This document shows positions 21,632-32,014 of a stretch of DNA of 64,000 bases, piece after piece. Made by a program: the position numbers and the translations under genes. The notes under the pieces are model-generated. The model had not been told where the DNA came from. It saw only the letters and a list, made by a program, of their open reading frames with translations, and made no database searches. Positions within the stretch are counted from its first letter, which is position 1; each line of letters starts with the position of its first letter. This DNA comes from Gracilaria domingensis (Eukaryota; Rhodophyta; Florideophyceae; Gracilariales; Gracilariaceae): contig VCMS01000032.1 of NCBI GenBank assembly GCA_022539475.1, forward strand, positions 186,001 to 250,000, read 5' to 3'.

Positions 21632-24313
21632 CTACAACCTTAACACAGTTTCTATTCTTGACGTTTGTTCTGCGTGCTTCTCGCATAAGGTTGTTGCATG
21701 CTTTCCTACAATAATGGCGACAAGATTCGCGTCGATCTTCAGTCTTTGAGATCGAGCGCAAACTCTTTCTTTTGGTATGTAATACTTACGCATTACCCCA
21801 CGGTCAGTTGCCCTTCGCTCTAAGTGCAAGTCAGAAACAGTTCCATTGAAGTTATCACGGGCATCACGGTACAGTTTCAATAAACCTTCCTTGTTGGCCT
21901 CCAGTTCTGCGTCGCTTATGTTCCTGGTCCAGTCCATTCGGAAGTTATCGTGGACACATTTCTCGAATGTTTCGTAGTCAGGATTCGCCATAATGCTCCT
22001 GTATCCGAGTTTGAAGGTCCCTGCAAAACTGCGATATGGTCCAGTTGCGTAGCTGAACGGTTGAACTTCCACCACAAGAGTATTTGGCCTTGCAAACATG
22101 ATACTAGTAAGAGCCGGGTTATTCGGGCTAACTATGACTTCGCTTTGTTGAATCATCTTCTTGTCTTCTACAAGATCATGCCCAATCCGTTTCACCCTTT
22201 TGACCTCTATTTTGACTTTTGATCCTGCTTGTTCTGCCATCGAATGACCAACAGTTTTTATAGCGGAGATAATATCGTCTTCATTGGCTAACTCACCTTC
22301 GCCTTTGGTCCATGTGGAAACCTTCCGTTCTTTCTGAGCTGGAATCAATGCCACCCGCACTTTGCATTCCCCCTTTACGATGGGCTTCGGCGTATCTCGG
22401 CTGATGTTGTTCTGCGTAAAGAAAATGTTTCTTTCCGCTGCTTCCAGCACCGATGAAGGAGGGTAAGCATTCCTAGTTACAACTATACTTCGGAAACATG
22501 TACTCTGCTTGTGTCCACTCTTTGAAAGTTCTGAGCCCCGGATAAATCCCGGGCCATTTCTGTTCTTTGGCGGCATCATGGCTGTCAGTTGGCGAATGAA
22601 CTTTCCATGAATGCCTGTTGGGCGGAATCTATTGTCCACAAGAAAGAGCGGCTTCAAGTCGTTTATATGCATAGGGCCATGAGCACAAGTTCCGTTCTCC
22701 TGCGCTTCCTTTCCGACTGTGGAATCCGGTCGATAAATGCACCTGCGTCGAAATGAAGTCATTCCAGTGTCATCTCTGTTATAAAGGGCGTCCAGAGCAT
22801 GTATTCCGTCATGAAGAAAGTCGGTGAGAAAATGATGCTTCTGCGTTCTGTACTCTCTAGTCCCGATCAAGTCGAAGAAAACCTCCATGTCTGGTTGAGA
22901 AGCAAGGGGGTTCAACGCCCTCTTGTTCCTTGACGATACCTTTATCTTCTCGAACATTAAGTCAAATTCATCATCCTGCAAGAAAACAATAGATTCAATT
23001 CCACAGTGGCTCTTCAACTTTTCGGCGCTCTTGTTCATCCATTTGGGGAGCACAATTGATCTATCCGAACTTAAGCATGCGCGATATACTCTGCAAATGC
23101 CGTACACATGCTCCGAGAGATTCCCCGTATGAGAATTGTTCCATTGGAAACCATCTACCGCTCTATGAGTGAACAATTCAACACCTCCCTCTGTCTCAAG
23201 TCTAATTGTCGTTTCGCTTTCGTTGCGTTCACTTTGAAACTCGGAACTTTCAAAGTCTTCGAAAGTAGGTAATGTCTCCATGGCGCTACTGTTGTGGTAA
23301 TACTTGCGCTCACCTGTCAATGTTTCATTCTTGACACTGTTAAATGAATCCGTTCGATCATTCTGGGAGAAATTCTGAGTCTTCGTGTTGATTCCATCTT
23401 TAAATGTCCATTGTAATGCAGATACGTTCAGAGGTATATCACTGGGACTGCGAGTTGTAAACCCAGACAGGTAATCTGCAGTGCCTGACGCAATAACGCT
23501 CCGAAAGCATAGTTTCGGTCTCTTCAAAGCTCTAGAATCGGGGTCTAGAATGCTCATAATTTCGCCATGCTTTTCATTATAAGTAGAGCGGATTATGTGA
23601 TAAAAGTCAGAGTGTGCTTTGGGTTGCTCTGTATCAGTGTTCACAACAATAACGGGGTGGGCAATGCGGCCTTCTGGTCGACTTCCACAAACTATAGAAA
23701 TCTGTGCTCCGCCGTCGTCGGCCGGAGCCGGAATGCAAGTTCGATTGACCACGGTTGGAGTGGACTTTTCACCCAACAAGCTGCGTTTTGCTTCTTTGTG
23801 AGCATAGAAATACGACAAAGGGTTGCTGACAAACTTCGGCAATGTCGGAGTCGGCATATTCGGACCAACCCAATCGTAATAAACTGACGTTCCAAACTCG
23901 TTTTTTAAACTCTTGGCCGGTGCAAAACGAATGTCAGACAAACCACACTTTTCTCTCAAGAGCGAAACGTGTCTCTTCATCCACCTGGGATAATAGACTT
24001 CGCCGTTCTTCATGCGACAGACTTTGTAAATACGACAGATTGAACTATCGCCTTTTTGAAACACATCAATAGCTCCTGCTCGGTCTCGCTGATAATGTGA
24101 TGGAGATAGAAATACCCTTCTCGCTTCTCGACGGCGAAATACGGATGGCTCTGAGTCTACCGGGGTTGAAGAGAGCCCATTAAGCACGCGATCAATTGAA
24201 TGTCCGATATAAAAAGAAGAACGCTCATTGTATTGGATAAGCGTGGCAAAAAACAAGGACACCAGAAAAAGTAATGAAAGGAGTTTGAGGTTTCGATCTG
24301 ACACAAAGAGCAT
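21632..24313 (-). CDS. GT61/DUF563-like type II membrane protein with internal duplication
   Basis: The start at MLFVSDRNLKLLSLLFLVSL gives 893 residues, with one membrane anchor at about residues 9-26, so the protein is probably a Golgi type II protein. The last third (about 606-790) has features of GT61/DUF563 glycosyltransferases: CFRSIVVT, then VEDKKMIQQSEVIVSPNNPA and SIMFARPNTLVVEVQPF. The usual HGA-x-L-x-N motif is replaced by PNNPALTSIMF, so activity is uncertain. The ectodomain is partly duplicated. ICRIYKVCR...YYPRWMK (92-112) is repeated by ICRVYRACL...VLPKWMN (406-426), and KLCFRSVIASG (267-277) by STCFRSIVVTR (604-614). The first copy lacks the C-terminal part. Many Asn-x-Ser/Thr sites (for example NVS, NFS, NET, NSS) fit a lumenal location. 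No intron is visible. Confidence 0.7.
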   Translation of the reverse strand: MLFVSDRNLKLLSLLFLVSLFFATLIQYNERSSFYIGHSIDRVLNGLSSTPVDSEPSVFRRREARRVFLSPSHYQRDRAGAIDVFQKGDSSICRIYKVCRMKNGEVYYPRWMKRHVSLLREKCGLSDIRFAPAKSLKNEFGTSVYYDWVGPNMPTPTLPKFVSNPLSYFYAHKEAKRSLLGEKSTPTVVNRTCIPAPADDGGAQISIVCGSRPEGRIAHPVIVVNTDTEQPKAHSDFYHIIRSTYNEKHGEIMSILDPDSRALKRPKLCFRSVIASGTADYLSGFTTRSPSDIPLNVSALQWTFKDGINTKTQNFSQNDRTDSFNSVKNETLTGERKYYHNSSAMETLPTFEDFESSEFQSERNESETTIRLETEGGVELFTHRAVDGFQWNNSHTGNLSEHVYGICRVYRACLSSDRSIVLPKWMNKSAEKLKSHCGIESIVFLQDDEFDLMFEKIKVSSRNKRALNPLASQPDMEVFFDLIGTREYRTQKHHFLTDFLHDGIHALDALYNRDDTGMTSFRRRCIYRPDSTVGKEAQENGTCAHGPMHINDLKPLFLVDNRFRPTGIHGKFIRQLTAMMPPKNRNGPGFIRGSELSKSGHKQSTCFRSIVVTRNAYPPSSVLEAAERNIFFTQNNISRDTPKPIVKGECKVRVALIPAQKERKVSTWTKGEGELANEDDIISAIKTVGHSMAEQAGSKVKIEVKRVKRIGHDLVEDKKMIQQSEVIVSPNNPALTSIMFARPNTLVVEVQPFSYATGPYRSFAGTFKLGYRSIMANPDYETFEKCVHDNFRMDWTRNISDAELEANKEGLLKLYRDARDNFNGTVSDLHLERRATDRGVMRKYYIPKERVCARSQRLKIDANLVAIIVGKHATTLCEKHAEQTSRIETVLRL

Positions 24314-25679
24314 CCTGAACGTGTGCTCGAAACTCTCTAAGTTTCTGCAAGTAAGCGTTAAGCAGAGCTCGTCCAGACCAAGAAGGGTGGAAGAATATAG
24401 GTTGCAAATAGGCTGCAATGCGAGGAAAGCAGGGATGGCGACCCTTGGCTCTATTCATCAATGAAATGAGTTATGTCTGCATAAGGTGCTGGCGCAACCA
24501 CGAGTTGGCAGTAGACAAAACGCATCTGACACATTAAATTAGAACAACAATAGAACCGTCATTATTGTTTCTGCTGAATAAATGTTGTTATATGCTAGGT
24601 TTTGAAATTGAATTAGAAGGAAACACGCCAGAGCGAAATCAGACAAAGTTAGATCTGCCTCTTGACATGGGTGGGTCGAAGCTCCGTTAACAAATCCGGG
24701 TTGAATTTGATGATAAAAGCAGGAGACAGAGATGTGCCTTGGCAACACGTCTCTGCGTTCAACAAAAATGCGGTACCAAAGGTACTGCAATTGCCGAAAC
24801 ATGAGAAATGGAGCTACAGACGGTAACATAACGAACGAGCTTTCTCTGCGAAGAAGCATGGGGTTCTAAATATACACTGCGACTCCTGCAATGAGCAAGC
24901 AGGGCAAGAGTAAAGGTTACAACCCGAGGCACTGGAGCAATGACATTGGCATCGAGTGTGTCGATGCGGCAGCAATGCTCCGTTGGACGAACGATACGTC
25001 GGTGAAATGAATGTCAGGCAATGGGGTGACGTGCGATGGTGAACAGTCCATGGTTCCACGGATCGCGAGGTGGAGTGGCGCCGTTGTGGGAGGAAGGGTG
25101 GTGACGACTGGTCGCAAACTGCGCTGGATAACAAGGCTGGCGCAACAGCGGGCACGCAACCGGCCACGTGAAACGGCACGGCTTCTCGCACGTTGCGGCA
25201 GTCGAATGCATGATGATCATGGTGCTGCAGGAGGAAGACGCGCAGGTGGAAGGGCGCAGGCGCGGCGGGTCACGCGCGGCGCGGCGCCATTGGCGGCGGC
25301 GCGCCCAAATTTAGAAACGGCCCGCAAAAGAAACGCGCGTGCCAAAAAGTAGCGCTGCGCTGCCACGCTGAGAACACACGCTGCGGCGTTGCGCCACAGT
25401 CGCACAGCGCGCCATGCCGCCTCACGCCGCGTCGCGCCAAACCCGTCTCCGTAACCCAACGGTATTAATCCGTATCTGTATGCGGCCCCGCCTCACAGCG
25501 CGATCAATCCGCCCGCCCCTCCGCCTCGCTGTCAGTGCTTCTCCCTCCTTAGTAAGCAGTCCTTACCGGGCGCCCCCGCCGCTGCGCCGCCCTGCCCGCT
25601 CTGCGCCGCCCAACGCCAATCTCCCCGCGCACGCGCCTCGCCTCCCCGCCCGTCGTGAAGCGTCCCACCCGCCGCTCCC
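24314..25679. other. Intergenic region between divergent genes
   Basis: This is shared upstream DNA of the GT61-like gene (minus) and the RING gene (plus). No gene is supported; a 106-codon minus-strand frame at 24539-24859 has no recognisable features. GC content rises sharply from about 25,200, as in the 5' regions of other genes here. Confidence 0.55.
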
Positions 25680-26837
25680 ATGTCGCTGGATGCCATCATA
25701 TACGTCGTGGTCGCGCTGGCGATTGCTATGGCTGCGCTTGTGCTTCTTACCTTTTTGTACTTTCAGCGCAGACGGCAGCGGACCATGCTTCTGCTCGCGC
25801 TGGCCCAAGAAGAGGCGGAGCGTCGGCGACGGAAGAAGAAGAAGGTCGCTTTGCGCCGATGGGAGATTGATCAGGCAGCCCCTGAAGCCCTGGTGTATCG
25901 TGTCGCTGCGCAGCCCGCTCAACATAAACTCACGCTGCAATCTCACCCCGAGCAGTACGCCGATGCCATAATCTCGCTTCGTTCAGCTGGCCATCTGCCG
26001 CCCGAAGCAACGCAACAGCCGTCATCGGCGCAACCTCCCGTATCTGAACCCCCGCCAACCTCAAATGATACTACCACAACTAGCGCTCAGCTCCCGCAAG
26101 TTTTGGTGGCTCTTCCGCCCACTGAAACCAATTGCGTCATCTGCCTCGAGTCCATCATCGTCGGACAAAGAGTACGAACCTTACCGTGCAATCACATCTA
26201 TCACAGTCAATGTATTCGCGTCTGGCTACGCCGAAAAAACGCCTGCCCTTGCTGCTGTAACCGTGTGCTGGCGAGGAGACGGAAACGCTCTAACAATCAA
26301 ACGTCGACTGCGGTTGTGTCAGATCGCCCTGTTACGCTTGAGCCAACATACCCTCAAAGGAGGGATGATCGAGGCGAGAACACCACCTTGCAGAACACAC
26401 TGTCACGAGACAAAAGCAGCTTTCTTTCCCGTCAGTCTGATGATATGAGTTTGGATCGCTTCAATTCTGATACCACCAGCCAGCTGGATGAGCATAATAC
26501 TGCAGAGCTTTTGTCGCAGGTTCGCAGTGCGCTCCGAGGCCAGTCTTCTATGCTAAGCATTGGCACTACATGCAGCGCGTCGCCGTCTGATATAGTGCCT
26601 GCGCCACTGCTGGCTTCTACTCCGCTCTCAAATGAGCTGTCTTGCCCAGAAGACGAACAGCGACGAAGCTCGTCCTTGGCAGGGGAGCGAACAGAACTAC
26701 ATTCTACACCTCCTGTTTCTCATCACCCTGCGACAGAAGCGTGTGAAAGGCAAGCGGATGTGGATAAGGACGGAATCGCTCCTTCGCCTCGTGCAAATGT
26801 GGGGACCATGTCAACGTCAGGATTTGGAAGCAGTTAG
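25680..26837 (+). CDS. Membrane-anchored RING-H2 E3 ubiquitin ligase (ATL-like)
   Basis: A 385-residue protein. One transmembrane helix lies at about residues 5-28 (IIYVVVALAIAMAALVLLTF), followed by a strongly basic stretch (RRRRKKKK). A RING-H2 domain lies at about residues 152-195: CVICL, then CNHIYHSQCIRVWL and CPCC. This supplies the C3H2C3 set of zinc ligands plus the Trp typical of E2-binding RING fingers. The rest is Ser/Thr/Gln-rich and probably disordered. The arrangement of TM, basic linker and RING resembles plant ATL ligases. The start is the first Met, directly before the hydrophobic helix, with a GC-rich 5' region. No intron is visible. Confidence 0.85.
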   Translation: MSLDAIIYVVVALAIAMAALVLLTFLYFQRRRQRTMLLLALAQEEAERRRRKKKKVALRRWEIDQAAPEALVYRVAAQPAQHKLTLQSHPEQYADAIISLRSAGHLPPEATQQPSSAQPPVSEPPPTSNDTTTTSAQLPQVLVALPPTETNCVICLESIIVGQRVRTLPCNHIYHSQCIRVWLRRKNACPCCCNRVLARRRKRSNNQTSTAVVSDRPVTLEPTYPQRRDDRGENTTLQNTLSRDKSSFLSRQSDDMSLDRFNSDTTSQLDEHNTAELLSQVRSALRGQSSMLSIGTTCSASPSDIVPAPLLASTPLSNELSCPEDEQRRSSSLAGERTELHSTPPVSHHPATEACERQADVDKDGIAPSPRANVGTMSTSGFGSS

Positions 26838-29351
26838 TTGGAGGAGACCCACATCACTTGTTCTTCGTACTATACTGCCGCAGCTATCTTTGAAGCAAGT
26901 GGGCTCGCTTGCACCTTGTGGAATTCAAGATGTTGCGCTAACTCTTAATAACACATTTCTTTTCGAAGAGTGCACTTCGTACATTGATTTGTACTAATCG
27001 ACCGTCAAATCGTTCAGGACGAATGTGTACGCGACACAATATATGTTGTTTCAGTGAATGTCTTGTGACATACCTTATCGTTACTTATCAGCTCTCTGTA
27101 GCGGACTGTCTGAGCCCTCCGTCCATTGTTTGCTTCGCTAGCAAAGAACTCAACAGGAGATGGATTGCACATCCGTTTCCATTGCTAGAGAAAAATGTAA
27201 AGGCCACAGGATCATCCGCATCAGAAAACAGCTTGTGAACAAACTTGGCTCTTTTCAGTTTGTGGTCCAGGTTACAAGTGGATTGCCAAAACGGTTGGAA
27301 CTGCATATGTGTGTTGACGCTGCACATCATGGCTTGGTCCGTACTATGATATGTGCGGCATGTCGAACGAACGCTTAATGCGGCTCTTATTCTGTAAATG
27401 TCGCAGACTCCTGTCGAAACCAAGTGCAGCCTGCCATGCACCGATACGGTTTCGGGTTCTAGGTGTTGAGAACGTGCATCCCAAAGCGAAGAACAGGTCT
27501 TTACTACAGACTCAGTAGCTTTTTATCGCGTATGACTCCTCATCGGTGTCGCCGACAAAATATTCTGGAAGTCTCACATTAGATCTGCTAAACGTATACT
27601 AAGCGTCTCCCTTCTCTGCAGGAACAACGCTCTCAACAGTATGATTTAGAAGAAAATCCCAAGTGCTTAACTGTAACGCGTTAGCTCTCTCCTTTGGTGA
27701 CGCTTTTCCCTCAAGGCCCAATCAAGCCCTCCTCGTTGAGTTGATCAGAAGGGCGACGTCAGTTACAAAAGAAACGTGAGTGGCCCTCCCTTTTTCTGTA
27801 AACAATAGCATTCCTCTGCACAAGGGCATGGGCTGGCCTTAACCTGGTTAGGATGCAGGAGTGTGTCCACGTCTATGTGACGAATTATTACACTTCCATG
27901 GATGGGATTTCGGGACATTCTACGATCACGCTGATCACGCAAGGTTGTGATTTGGTGGCCTGGACGGATTCATTATCACGATGATGGCATCTCGTCACAA
28001 CGCCTCGCGCTCATTGAACTCTTTTCAGGTTTCGTGACAGGCCATAACGGGGGCTCCTCCTACGCCGCTGGAAGGGTACGCTACTGCGATGAGAAACATG
28101 AGGGTTTTCTTTAGCAACTGCGGGTGACAGAGCCTTTCACCTACATGTACATCTCCTCCTCCTCCTTTATGGAACGGTGAAGCTAATTACGCTTCTACCA
28201 GTGGGTTTGCTAAAGACCCAACGACCTATAATACCTCTACACCGCAGCCACTAACTACTAACCAGTAGCTGCACTACACTTGCTGGACTACGATGAGATA
28301 GTATTAGATATCTTAGGTGTTTCCGACCGCGGGCGTTTTGCTACCGACGCTTATCGCCATCTTTCTCCCTTTCATCTCTTCATTCATCCTCTAGATACAT
28401 GTACATAGGTATCTATGTACATACCGATTCAGCAGCGACCACATGCACAGCTAAACTTCACCCGTTCTGTGGATACAAGCTCTCTCTTGAGAGAGATGAA
28501 TTCATTTGTTTTTGTGTTTCTTCTCCAATGAAGTCCAGAAGTACTCCAAGAATATGAACGCCTTAAAGAAAAAAGGGATGCGACCATGATGATGATGATG
28601 AAGGTCCCTCCATCTTTTCTTTTATATGATGTAGGGGCACCCTTAAGATTCGCACCACAATGATGTTAATGGGAAGAGCTTGCAGGCTGCTCTTCCTCTT
28701 TTTCGCCACAAGAATAATACTCCACGATACCTTTCTCTCTCGAAAGGTCTCCTTCGGGGTCCCAAACGGGATTCGTTTCACTTCCGAATTCGAAGTCAGG
28801 TACGCATCGCGAAGGTGGACCTCACGCACACATCGTCCTTACCCTCTAGGAATACACTACTCCTCGCTCAGAGGGGGCGCAATAATTCTCCACTTTTGTG
28901 AGTAGCGTGTAAGGCAAATAGGGGTACAATCTGAAGGACCATGAATCACGGGCCATGGATCCTTGATCAAGAAGAATAAAGACGGCAATACCTTCGTATG
29001 TTAGAACAAAGTCAAGATGTTATCCGACACGCTATTGAGCTCAAATCAGTCTTGTAGTAGATACAGATACAGAAGCATTTCGTTGTTCAGCAATGCCGAC
29101 GCGCTAACCAAGGGTATGATCTCGATCCTACGGAACAACAAAACTATCATACAGACATCGTATTATAGTCAGAGCCAAGAGACTTGGTAATGCAGATTGT
29201 GCAACAGAAAAAACAAATTACCACCGAGCTTCGAGACAAACGATAAACAGAAGTGAGTCCATCCTGTCCAAGAACAAGCGCAAAATCATATGGAACTACT
29301 CATGACAGATGCCGCGACAACCTTTTGCATCTTCAGGGTAATTCACGACTT
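26838..29351. other. Gene-free interval
   Basis: No frame over 120 codons is found and none resembles a known protein. It contains a palindrome ATGTACATAG/CTATGTACAT near 28400-28424, short (TCC)n and (ATG)n runs near 28150 and 28580, and otherwise nothing I recognise. Confidence 0.5.
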
Positions 29352-31115
29352 CTATCCACGAGACCGGCCGTTCTGACTACTGATGAAGTCGTTTATTTCG
29401 TCACGTAACCATTCTTGCTCTACCGGATCCAATGCATCTCCAAATACATGTCGTCTGGTTCCTTCATTAAGGACTAGTTCAGCAAGCGGCCGGCCATTGA
29501 CGTACATTTCGGTTTCCATGGCAGCTCGGTCAAGATCTCGAGAATCTCCCTCGACGAAGATACCTCTTCCAAGAGCACTCTTGGAAGCCATTCCAAAATA
29601 GAAAACCTTTCGATCACCAGCCCCAAAGCTAATCACAATATCTGTGGAACCCGTTATTTCATCTGCAGTGCTCCGAGCAAAGCGATAACCAGCAGCCCAG
29701 AATGGTAGGCTAAACAGCGAAAAAACTATTGGAGCTCCTCCCGTAAGTACTCCTAACGTCCAAAAAGCCGTGAATCCGGTCCACGCAACTGTAAACGCTC
29801 CTCGTGATAATGCCTCACTTGAAACACCTTTCGGCGGAATGGAAACTAATAACATCTTGTTGTCACGATCGCGCTCTAAAGCGATACGAGACCCAGCTGG
29901 TTTTCGACGTCGTACTCGTCTCCCTGTCAGTAATGATAACATCTTTAGAGCGTTAGATTTCGGCTCGCCCGTGTTCATGGTTGCTAGTGCTTCCTCTAGA
30001 GAATATGTATCTTCAGGACTAAGAGTTGAGTTGGCTTTGAGCAAGTTCGGAACGGTATGAAGCGAGGACTCTCGGTCGGTATGTACACCGTTCAATGCTG
30101 CTAATGCTTCTGATGGGCTATCAAAGCGATCTTCCGGAGCTGGTTCCAAGAGTTTGGCCATCACAGAATAAATAGTTCCCAGTTTGGCCTGCTCTCTCTT
30201 AGGAATCACGGACTCTAAGTCTATCTTCAGGCGCTTCTGCGGAAGAGCGGACGGTAATTGGGCGGTCAGCATGCAAAGAATTGTCGCTGCGGCAGCATAC
30301 ATGTCGCTCCGCACGTCTGCAAGCCCAGTAAATTGCTCCGGGGCCATAAACCCATAAGTACCCACCAAAGTCGATCCAGGGGATGTTATTCCCGTTCTCA
30401 CTCCGCCAAAGTCAACCAATGAGAGCGCTACATCTGAATTGCTTAGATCCACGATAATGTTCGCGGGTTTCACGTCGCAGTGAAGAACCGGGGGATTAAG
30501 AGATGCCAGATAGGAAAGTACTTCCAGTAGTCTCACAAACGTTAGCTTGACTTGCTCTGTAGCAAATCGATAGCCTTCATCTATGAGGGTTTGGAGTGGT
30601 GTCCCTTTCGCTTTTTTCTGGACTAGAATGTATGCAGTATCCGAATCCGTCTCGTACTCGAAAAAGTCAACATACTTCGGAATCGATGGATGCGAAAGGG
30701 ACTTTAGCGTTCTCGCCTCTCTTTGAAAGAGATCAAGTGTTTTCCAGTTAGTCAGAGAACGAACTGTAAGCGCTTTGAACGCTAATCGCTGGGAACGATA
30801 GGGTCCCTTCGTCGCTACAACTTCGTAAGTGAGGCCTGTTGTTCCGCGACCGATTACATCGACAATTCTGTAATCATTGATAATATCCTCTCGCTCGAAC
30901 GAAGAAAAAATGCGCACACGACGATATGCACAGCTTCGAGGCCGCTTGGGCACTTGCGCCTTTCGATGCACAAAGTGCCTAGAAGCACAGAAAGATGAAG
31001 AAGTAGAAACGGGTATCGGAAGCTGAAAAGCTAAAACAGAACGTTCCGTTGGGCAATTTGTACCAGTGTTATCTGTCCCTCTTTGTTCACCACGCAGAGG
31101 GATGAACGCGCACAT
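29352..31115 (-). CDS. Plastid-targeted protein kinase of cyanobacterial type with membrane anchors
   Basis: A Ser/Thr protein kinase of 587 residues. The frame is open to 31493, but MCAFIPLRGEQRG at 31115 is preferred. It begins a Ser/Arg-rich plastid transit peptide with an early Phe, and it leaves room for the promoter of the divergent cupin gene. Kinase motifs appear in order: glycine loop IGRGTTGLTYEV (about residue 88), AFKAL lysine, catalytic loop HCDVKPANI (HCD instead of HRD), DFGGVR, and the activation segment ending YGFMAPEQF (about 270). A region of about 150 residues follows, then two hydrophobic segments (TAFWTLGVLTGGAPIVFSL and a following FWAAGY stretch), suggesting thylakoid or envelope anchoring. 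The DFGG and APEQF style is that of cyanobacterial and plastid kinases. The substrate is unknown. Confidence 0.85.
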   Translation of the reverse strand: MCAFIPLRGEQRGTDNTGTNCPTERSVLAFQLPIPVSTSSSFCASRHFVHRKAQVPKRPRSCAYRRVRIFSSFEREDIINDYRIVDVIGRGTTGLTYEVVATKGPYRSQRLAFKALTVRSLTNWKTLDLFQREARTLKSLSHPSIPKYVDFFEYETDSDTAYILVQKKAKGTPLQTLIDEGYRFATEQVKLTFVRLLEVLSYLASLNPPVLHCDVKPANIIVDLSNSDVALSLVDFGGVRTGITSPGSTLVGTYGFMAPEQFTGLADVRSDMYAAAATILCMLTAQLPSALPQKRLKIDLESVIPKREQAKLGTIYSVMAKLLEPAPEDRFDSPSEALAALNGVHTDRESSLHTVPNLLKANSTLSPEDTYSLEEALATMNTGEPKSNALKMLSLLTGRRVRRRKPAGSRIALERDRDNKMLLVSIPPKGVSSEALSRGAFTVAWTGFTAFWTLGVLTGGAPIVFSLFSLPFWAAGYRFARSTADEITGSTDIVISFGAGDRKVFYFGMASKSALGRGIFVEGDSRDLDRAAMETEMYVNGRPLAELVLNEGTRRHVFGDALDPVEQEWLRDEINDFISSQNGRSRG

Positions 31116-31486
31116 GGATAGCAATTGCCGAGCGCCGCTCGGCGCAGCGCATTTAGCAGACTTGTGACGCGAGGTCATTGAGTCAGCGACGAGTTCGTCC
31201 ATTCCATTTATGCCGTGCTTTTGTTTGGAAGTCCGAAAATTCTCACAACTTTCTTCGCGATTTTCTAATAGAGGGTTTGCGCAAGGGAGTTGGTACAGAA
31301 CTTCATTGTGATTAGCACCACAAATTGCAATCGAAGTGTTTCCAGTGCCGAGATAAACCAGCCCACAGCCCAGCCATCTCCCTTCTGCACGGTGTAGAGT
31401 CCATCCCATCCGCACTGGTTCGTCTTGTCGAAGAGCGGCTTTCTTTTCAACACAGGTTAAACCTTTCGTTGGAGAGGGGACCTTTG
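31116..31486. promoter_or_regulatory. Shared promoter region of two plastid-protein genes
   Basis: Only 371 bp separate the divergent start codons of the kinase and the cupin, both with plastid transit peptides. The frames stay open across it on both strands, which makes upstream alternative starts look attractive but unlikely. Confidence 0.5.
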
Positions 31487-32014
31487 ATGGCATTTGTTGC
31501 GGCCCCGGCTGCGTTGAGCAACAGGGGGCAGAGGAAGCTTGTCTGCATACAGAATCACCAAAAGTTTGTAAGCGCCAAACGAATTACCTTTACGCGAAAC
31601 CCTGTCGTCATGAGCGAGACTGTTGTAGAAAAAGGTGCTGGAATGCGTCTCGTCAAGGGCGCGGACAGTGAAACAATCGACAAGCTAGGCTGTCGTTCAT
31701 GGGGCACTTGGGGTTGTGAACCAAGCACCTTTCTGTGGACTTACTCGGACGATGAGGTTTGTCTAGTATTGAAGGGAGACTTTACTGTTATTCCAGATGA
31801 TGGGAGTGAGAAAATGGGTACGTTCATATCATGTGCCTGAACATGCATGACAATTTACGAGGTAGCGCGAAGCCAAATCCAAAGCTAACGTTTGTGTTTG
31901 TTTACAACAGATGTGAAAGCTGGTGATATTGCGTACTTTCCGAAAGGTATGTCATGCACGTGGGAAGTTCGTGAAACAGTTTACAAGCATTTCGCTTTTG
32001 GGATGAAACTATAG
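31487..32014 (+). CDS. Plastid-targeted DUF861-type cupin, two exons
   Basis: A small single-domain cupin of the DUF861 (cupin_3) family, related to the ureidoglycine aminohydrolase fold; plastid members are of unknown function. Exon 1 is 31487-31817 and exon 2 is 31911-32014, with a 93 nt GT-AG intron of phase 1. The joined product is 144 residues. It starts MAFVAAPAALSN, a transit peptide with Phe at position 3 and a likely cleavage near VVM-SE. The cupin core reads WGTWGCEPSTFLWTYSDDE, VCLVLKGDFTVIPDDGSE, then after the splice DVKAGDIAYFPKGMSCTWEV and KHFAF, which is the characteristic DUF861 order. The intron falls within the loop before the second cupin motif. Confidence 0.9.
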
